A stretch of 11,715 nt of DNA, from contig DASVFB010000167.1 in NCBI GenBank assembly GCA_036380275.1, positions 1-11,715 on the forward strand, in the 5' to 3' direction. Below, in pieces: positions 7,691 through 11,715 of the stretch. The position numbers were made by a program, and so were the translations under genes. This stretch comes from DASVFB01 sp036380275. GTDB taxonomy: Bacteria; Actinomycetota; Thermoleophilia; Gaiellales; Gaiellaceae. The notes below the pieces were generated by a model. That model saw only the letters and a list, made by a program, of their open reading frames with translations. It was not told the DNA's origin and did no database searches. Numbering within the stretch: the stretch's first letter is position 1; each line of letters begins with the position of its first letter.

Positions 7691-7744
7691 GTTAGTCACC
7701 AGTTAGCCGCGCGTTGGGGCGCGGTTTGGCGTCCCCCCGAGCGT
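7691..7744 (+). promoter_or_regulatory. SARP-type operator and promoter for the DMF-B operon (array B)
   Basis: Four heptamers start at 7691, 7702, 7713 and 7724: GTTAGTC, GTTAGCC, GTTGGGG and GTTTGGC, at an exact 11-bp period. Eight nucleotides after the last comes GAGCGT (7739-7744), the same hexamer, preceded by the same C, as in array A. The array begins 13 bp after the NTPase stop codon and points into DMF-B. The predicted leader is about 30 nt and ends with the AGGGAGG ribosome site (7771-7777). A 6-bp stem (CCGCGC 7707-7712, GCGCGG 7719-7724) lies inside the array; without a T-run it is not a convincing terminator. Confidence 0.8.
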
Positions 7745-7782
7745 GATCGGCGTAGCCAGCCATCCGCTCAAGGGAGGCCAAG

Positions 7783-9078
7783 ATGCGCCGCTTCCATCGC
7801 ACGTTCTCGGTACTTGCAGCCGGTCTGTTCCTGCTCAGCATGTCCGGTCAATCGACTCGAGTCGCGAGCATCCCCTCGGACGACGACGACCTCATCGGGC
7901 TCGACAGTGCGGTGCTGGTGTCGCACAGGCCGACCGTCGAGGCCGCGTTCGGGCTCCAGGGTTACCGTCCCGGCGAGACTGCTCGGCTGCGTTTCTTCTC
8001 GTCGGCGGAGAACGTCTCGCTCGAGATAGTCCACGCGGGCACCGAGGCGATCCGGATCATCCGTAACGACGTCATGGCGGGCCACGCCGTGCGCGCGAAT
8101 CGGCAGATCGGCGACGTCCGGCCCGGACGCGATTTGGCGATCCGGCTCGGAAACTGGCCGAGCGGTCTCTACTTCGCGCGGCTCACCGCCCCAGGGGGAT
8201 GCATCGGCTACGCGCCGTTCGTTCTGGAGCCGCGGAAGCTCGGCGAGCACCGCGTTGCCGTGGTGCTGTCGACGATGACGTGGCAGGCCTACAACTTCCG
8301 CGACGATGATGACGACGGGACGCCGGACACGTGGTACGGCGATCCGACCAGGAACACCGCGCGGCTCGGCCGGCCGTTCGAGAACCGCGGCACTCCGCGT
8401 CACTACCGCTGGTACGACCAGCCGTTCCTTCGCTGGCTGAACGCGACCGGGCGGAAAGTCGACTACTTCTCCGACCGCGGCCTGAACCGCGTGCCCTCCG
8501 GTGCAGCACTCGCGCGGGCGTACGACCTGATCGTCTTCCCCGGGCATCACGAGTACGTCACTGCCCACGAGTACGACATCGTCACCGACTTCCGCAACCG
8601 GGGCCGCAACTTGATGTTCCTCTCCGCGAACAACTTCTTCTATCGAGTCGACCTCGATGGTGACGTGATGACCCGCATCTGCCGGTGGCGGGACGTCGGT
8701 CGTCCGGAAGCGCAGCTGGTCGGTGTGCAGTACATCGGCTGGAACCTCGAGCGGTACGACAGTCGTCCCTATGTCGTTCGGGCGCCCAAGTCCATGTCGT
8801 GGGTGTTCCGCGGCACAGGCCTGCACAACGGCGACCGCTTCGCCGCCGGCGGGATCGAGATCGACGCGCGTGCCGCCGCGTCGCCGCGCGGTGTGAAGGT
8901 CCTCGCCGTGATCCCGAACGTCTTCGGTCCAGGGATGACCGCGGAGATGGCGTACTACCGGACGCCGCGCGGCGCGAAGGTCTTCGCCGCGGGAGCCTTC
9001 AGCGTGTCCGCGTCGATCTGGAACCGGCCGATGCAAAGAGTGGTCGACAACCTGTGGGCCCGGTTGGCCCGGCCGTGA
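7783..9078 (+). CDS. Secreted DMFase-like protein, DMF-B (paralogue of DMF-A)
   Basis: A 431-aa exported protein. Residues 1-29 form a signal peptide (basic MRRFHR, hydrophobic 9-20, probable cleavage near RVAS). An Asp-rich stretch (SDDDD, 32-36) and SHRPTVEAAF (47-56) follow, as in DMF-A. The family core has MTWQAYN (165-171), a DxDxDGxxD loop (174-182), DTWYG (182-186), GHHEYVT (254-260), FLSANNFF (279-286) and a tail ending in GAKVFAAGAFS. It aligns with DMF-A over its whole length with long identical stretches and matching length, so the two arose by duplication. Known DMFase-type enzymes use a mononuclear iron site held by Tyr and Glu; I cannot assign those ligands here. The start is fixed by AGGGAGG, 5 nt upstream. 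The stop is 4 nt before the propeller gene, so the two are co-transcribed. Array B lies directly upstream. Confidence 0.86.
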   Translation: MRRFHRTFSVLAAGLFLLSMSGQSTRVASIPSDDDDLIGLDSAVLVSHRPTVEAAFGLQGYRPGETARLRFFSSAENVSLEIVHAGTEAIRIIRNDVMAGHAVRANRQIGDVRPGRDLAIRLGNWPSGLYFARLTAPGGCIGYAPFVLEPRKLGEHRVAVVLSTMTWQAYNFRDDDDDGTPDTWYGDPTRNTARLGRPFENRGTPRHYRWYDQPFLRWLNATGRKVDYFSDRGLNRVPSGAALARAYDLIVFPGHHEYVTAHEYDIVTDFRNRGRNLMFLSANNFFYRVDLDGDVMTRICRWRDVGRPEAQLVGVQYIGWNLERYDSRPYVVRAPKSMSWVFRGTGLHNGDRFAAGGIEIDARAAASPRGVKVLAVIPNVFGPGMTAEMAYYRTPRGAKVFAAGAFSVSASIWNRPMQRVVDNLWARLARP

Positions 9079-9082
9079 GGCG

Positions 9083-10339
9083 ATGAGAAGGCTCGCAATC
9101 GGCGCGGCCGTCGCCGCCTTGCTCTTCGCAGGCGTCGTGACCGCCTACGTGTTGGAGAGGCGGCACGAGTCCCGGAACATCGAAGGCTGGTCGACCGTCG
9201 AGTTCGTCCCGACCCAGGCGACGACAACCGCGCCCGCGCGAGACCGCGGGCTCGGGAAGATCGTCTGGCCGGTATTCGGCTACGACGCGGCACGGACGAA
9301 GGCGCCCGACGCGTTCGAGCTGCGACCTCCCTACCGCGTCGCGTGGACGTGGCGGGAAGGATCGTTGCTCGAGTTTCCGCCGGTCATCGCGTACGGACGC
9401 GCGTACATCGCGAGCATCCGTGGTGGACTCTTCGCGCTCGATACGCGCACGGGCAAGGTGGCGTGGCGGTACCGGACGCTGCGCTGCTCGGCCGCGTCTG
9501 CCGCCGTGGCCGGCCGAACCGTCTACCACGTGTTCATGAATCCGAAGCCATGCGACCCGAGCACGGGCCGCCAGAGTGTGACCGGCACGGTCGTCGCGCT
9601 CGGTGCGCGCAGCGGAAAGGTGCGCTGGGCGCGGACGATCGGGGCGAGCGAGTCGTCACCGGCGATCGTCCACGGGCTCGTGTACGTCGGTGACTGGCGC
9701 GGCAAGGTGTACGCGTTCGACGCTCGCACGGGTCACACGAGGTGGACGTACCAGACGGACGGCGAGGTCAAGGCGGGTGTCGCCGTATCCGGCCGGCGCC
9801 TCTACATCGGCTCCTACGACGGACACCTGTACGCGCTCAACGCGTTGACCGGAAGGTTGCTCTGGCGGTCGTCCGCGCAGGACCGGCTAGGTGGGCTCGG
9901 AGCCTTCTACGCTACGCCCGCGGTCGCGTACGGCCGCGTCTACGTAGCGAACACCGATGGGAAGGTCTACTCGTACGGCGCGAGCAGCGGCCGAATCCGG
10001 TGGTCGTACTCCACCGGCGGCTACGCCTACTCGTCACCGGCGGTGTGGAGGAACCGCGTCTACGCCGGCTCGCATGACAAGCACTTGTATTGCTTCGACG
10101 CAGCGACGGGTCGTGTGCTGTGGCGCTTCCTCGCGAACGGCTGGATTCCGGGCGCGCCGACGCTGATCGACGGGATCGTCTACTTCTCGACTGCGACCGG
10201 AAGAACGTACGCGCTGAATGCGCGAACGGGAAGGCTGCGCTGGTTCTGGCGCGACGGCCAATACACGCCGGTTGCCTCGGACGGCCGGCGTCTGTACCTC
10301 GTCGGCTACTCGAGGCTCTACGCGATGGTGCCGAAGTGA
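9083..10339 (+). CDS. Membrane-anchored PQQ-like beta-propeller protein
   Basis: A 418-aa protein with an N-terminal signal or anchor helix (residues 5-23), a Thr/Ala-rich linker (about 40-52), then about seven blades of the PQQ/quinoprotein-like repeat, pattern GxVYAFDAxTGxxxWxY. Clear blades lie near residues 105-130, 197-223, 239-262, 285-308, 325-348 and 366-388, with a partial closing blade at the C-terminus. It resembles BamB-type propellers and the extracytoplasmic sensor propellers of actinobacterial kinases. No dehydrogenase domain or haem motif is present, so a structural, scaffold or ligand-binding role outside the membrane is more likely than catalysis. Two cysteines (135, 157) could form a disulfide. 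The ATG follows the DMF-B stop by 4 nt with GAGG overlapping that stop, so translation is probably coupled. Partner and ligand cannot be read from the sequence. Confidence 0.85.
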   Translation: MRRLAIGAAVAALLFAGVVTAYVLERRHESRNIEGWSTVEFVPTQATTTAPARDRGLGKIVWPVFGYDAARTKAPDAFELRPPYRVAWTWREGSLLEFPPVIAYGRAYIASIRGGLFALDTRTGKVAWRYRTLRCSAASAAVAGRTVYHVFMNPKPCDPSTGRQSVTGTVVALGARSGKVRWARTIGASESSPAIVHGLVYVGDWRGKVYAFDARTGHTRWTYQTDGEVKAGVAVSGRRLYIGSYDGHLYALNALTGRLLWRSSAQDRLGGLGAFYATPAVAYGRVYVANTDGKVYSYGASSGRIRWSYSTGGYAYSSPAVWRNRVYAGSHDKHLYCFDAATGRVLWRFLANGWIPGAPTLIDGIVYFSTATGRTYALNARTGRLRWFWRDGQYTPVASDGRRLYLVGYSRLYAMVPK

Positions 10340-10439
10340 CGGGAATTCCACTCGTTTCGTATCTCGCGTCCATGGATCCTCGCGCTGCTGCGGGCGACAC
10401 TCGAGACAAGAAAGACCACTTCAGCAAAAGGAGCAGGCC

Positions 10440-10979
10440 ATGACGACTCGTGACTTCAGAAAAAGGCCGTTTGTGATTCTCGCCGCGGTCGCAGCAGGCT
10501 CGGTCATTGCTGCAACCGTCTTCGCGTCTTTGGCATTCGGCACCGAGACCGCCGCCAAGACCGTGACCGTCAAGCCGTGCGGCGACAGGAGCTTCGGACA
10601 CATCAAGTCGCTGGAGCGCAGCGGCGACCACTACCTTCTGCGCTTCGACCCCGCCTGGTTCACGAGCGGGGTGACCGCGAACACCGCCGCTGCCGAGGAC
10701 GGCGCGGTCGAGCCCGGCCAACCGGTTCCGAACGACAACTACGTCGTCGACGAAAGCCACGGCCTCCTCACCTATCTCGTCCCCGAGACGGCCGACGTCA
10801 CGATCCTCACGACCGGCGGAACCGGGCCGCTCTACCAGACGCGGAGCTCGGTCTCCGAGCTCGACCGGATCGTGAACGGCGGCGACCACCGCCCGCTGTT
10901 CGAGCCGCTCGACTCAGGTGTCTGGATCCGCGTCCACATCGACACCGTCTGCTCCCTCGACCAGCAGTACCGGCCGTGA
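10440..10979 (+). CDS. Small secreted protein of unknown function
   Basis: A 179-aa protein. I chose ATG 10440 because AAGGAG (10428-10433) sits 6 nt upstream and the N-terminus then becomes a proper signal peptide: basic MTTRDFRKRP, then a hydrophobic segment at 11-33, with probable cleavage around AFG-TETA. The mature part is soluble, with YLLRFDPAWFTSGVTAN (65-81), PVPNDNYVVDESHGLLTYLV (95-114) and a C-terminal half ending DTVCSLDQQYRP. The two cysteines (47 and 171) could pair. I recognise similar hypothetical proteins in actinobacteria by pattern but know no function. It lies 100 nt after the propeller gene; a weak promoter (GTGACG 10336-10341, TATCTC 10360-10365) may serve it, or it may be read through. 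Its stop overlaps the next gene's likely GTG start. Confidence 0.8.
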   Translation: MTTRDFRKRPFVILAAVAAGSVIAATVFASLAFGTETAAKTVTVKPCGDRSFGHIKSLERSGDHYLLRFDPAWFTSGVTANTAAAEDGAVEPGQPVPNDNYVVDESHGLLTYLVPETADVTILTTGGTGPLYQTRSSVSELDRIVNGGDHRPLFEPLDSGVWIRVHIDTVCSLDQQYRP

Positions 10980-11386
10980 AAAAGCGTCAGCCGCCTTGTA
11001 TGTCGTCCGACGGCGCGCGATACTCGTCAGAGGGCGGCGCACAACTCCGGAGGGAGGCGCTCACGCGGCGCCAGATCTCCGCACGAGGGTGTGTCGCCGT
11101 CGCCGGCTTGCTGGCGGCCTTGCTGCTCGCCACGCCCGGACCGTCACCTGCGGCCGTCGCGCGTCACGTGCAAACCGTGTGCACGTTCCCTCTCCCGGGA
11201 GCACAGTGGCTTCCCGAAAGTTGTCTCCACGGGCCGATTGAGTACCTCCGCGAGTACCCGGACGTGCGGCTCGCGACTCCGGCCCAGCGAGCTGTTGCTC
11301 GCTCGCTGCACGATCAGCTCGTCGCTGCGGCCAGGGAAGAGAACTGGAGAGACCTGCGTGCTGCCGCCGCCTCGGCTACCGCATGA
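10976..11386 (+). CDS. 5' part of a probably frameshifted gene for a secreted protein
   Basis: Reading from GTG 10976 (GTGA overlap with the previous stop) gives 136 aa; ATG 11000 is an alternative start, and neither has a clear ribosome site. A hydrophobic segment (about 38-54) after TRRQISARG suggests an export signal, with a weak twin-arginine look, ending near SPAAVA. The mature portion includes TVCTFPLPGAQWLPESCLHG (67-86) and a helical stretch APAQR-like to WRDLRAAAA (124-132), then an abrupt SATA and stop. In the overlapping frame the next residues read GYRMNVGPRK, a natural continuation, and that frame stays open to the window edge. I infer that one base was lost near 11372, by mutation or sequencing error, splitting one gene in two. 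If the ATGA overlap is instead real, this would be a short exported protein by itself. Confidence 0.6.
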   Translation: MKKRQPPCMSSDGARYSSEGGAQLRREALTRRQISARGCVAVAGLLAALLLATPGPSPAAVARHVQTVCTFPLPGAQWLPESCLHGPIEYLREYPDVRLATPAQRAVARSLHDQLVAAAREENWRDLRAAAASATA

Positions 11387-11715
11387 ACGTGGGCCCGCGG
11401 AAGGATCGTCTTGTGCACTACTTCCACGCGGGCTCATCGCCGAGCGAGGCGCGCAAGTACGGCGTCCTCAACGCGCGCCATCCGAAGGCTCTCATCTACG
11501 CGAACGCGCCGGGAAGGCCGTTGGTGCTGGTTGGCGCGATGTGGACGATGCCCCCCGGCGAGCGCGGCCCCACTCCGGGAGGCCAGTTCACGCGCTGGCA
11601 CTTCCACCTCGCTTGCCACGCCGGGAACAGCATGGCCGGAATGCCTGGGCACAACCCGAACGACATACACAACTTGATCAAGACGCCCGCGAGTGCGAGG
11701 TGCCCGGCCGGCACC
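11383..11715 (+). CDS. 3' continuation of the frameshifted secreted protein (partial, runs off the window)
   Basis: An open frame of 111 codons with no stop before the window end, and a strongly G/C third position as in real genes here. It opens MNVGPRKDRLVHYFHAG and contains HPKALIYANAPGRPLVLVGA, then AMWTMPPGERGPTPGG, and a His-rich part (WHFHLACHAGN) that could bind metal. It has no signal peptide and no ribosome site of its own. The ATG overlaps the upstream stop as ATGA, and the residues just before it in this frame (GYR) suit a continuing domain. The simplest reading is the second half of the upstream gene after a -1 frameshift. Function is unknown to me. The C-terminus lies outside the window. 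Confidence 0.6.
   Translation, partial: MNVGPRKDRLVHYFHAGSSPSEARKYGVLNARHPKALIYANAPGRPLVLVGAMWTMPPGERGPTPGGQFTRWHFHLACHAGNSMAGMPGHNPNDIHNLIKTPASARCPAGT

Noticed and set aside
7707..7724. 6-bp stem inside array B as a terminator for the NTPase gene
   Set aside because: No U-tract follows, and the stem is a by-product of GC-rich spacers between the heptamers.
10218..10439. Longer start for the 179-aa secreted protein
   Set aside because: The extra 74 residues overlap the propeller gene, look like shadow translation, and would bury the signal peptide; AAGGAG before 10440 fixes the start.

Overview
The window is GC-rich DNA with strong G/C third-position bias, frequent GTG starts and overlapping stop/start codons. 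Its gene families (SARP/BTAD regulator, nSTAND NTPase with WD40 repeats, DMFase-like secreted proteins, small class I methyltransferase) fit a soil or environmental actinomycetote. A Thermoleophilia-like member (Solirubrobacterales/Gaiellales) is my best guess, but the sequence does not prove the lineage. No rRNA, tRNA, CRISPR array or transposase was seen.

Layout: 248-907 (-) methyltransferase; 1077-2381 (-) secreted N,N-dimethylformamidase (DMFase)-like protein, called DMF-A; 2382-2534 divergent regulatory region; 2535-4163 (+) SARP/BTAD regulator fused to a SIR2-like domain; 4160-7678 (+) nSTAND NTPase with one membrane segment and about 16 WD40 repeats, overlapping the previous gene by GTGA; 7679-7782 regulatory gap; 7783-9078 (+) DMF-B, a paralogue of DMF-A; 9083-10339 (+) membrane-anchored PQQ-type beta-propeller; 10440-10979 (+) small secreted protein; 10976-11386 and 11383-11715 (+) two overlapping reading frames that look like one secreted protein gene broken by a one-base frameshift, running off the right edge.

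Main observation: the two regulatory gaps hold matching operator/promoter units. Each has four heptamers (consensus GTTAGNN) at an exact 11-bp period, then exactly 8 nt, then the same hexamer GAGCGT. One unit points at DMF-A on the minus strand and the other at DMF-B on the plus strand. An 11-bp repeat period with the last repeat 8 bp from the -10 is the known geometry of SARP-dependent promoters. The SARP gene lies between the two units.

Model (inference): a two-gene regulator, resembling an AfsR-type protein split in two, pairs a DNA-binding SARP-SIR2 subunit with a membrane-anchored STAND NTPase/WD40 subunit. It would switch on two flanking sets of exported proteins: DMF-A, and DMF-B with the propeller and perhaps the small secreted proteins. 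The SIR2 domain lacks the Gly-rich NAD loop and has Ser in place of the usual TTNYD Asn, so it probably binds a ligand or partner rather than cleaving NAD.
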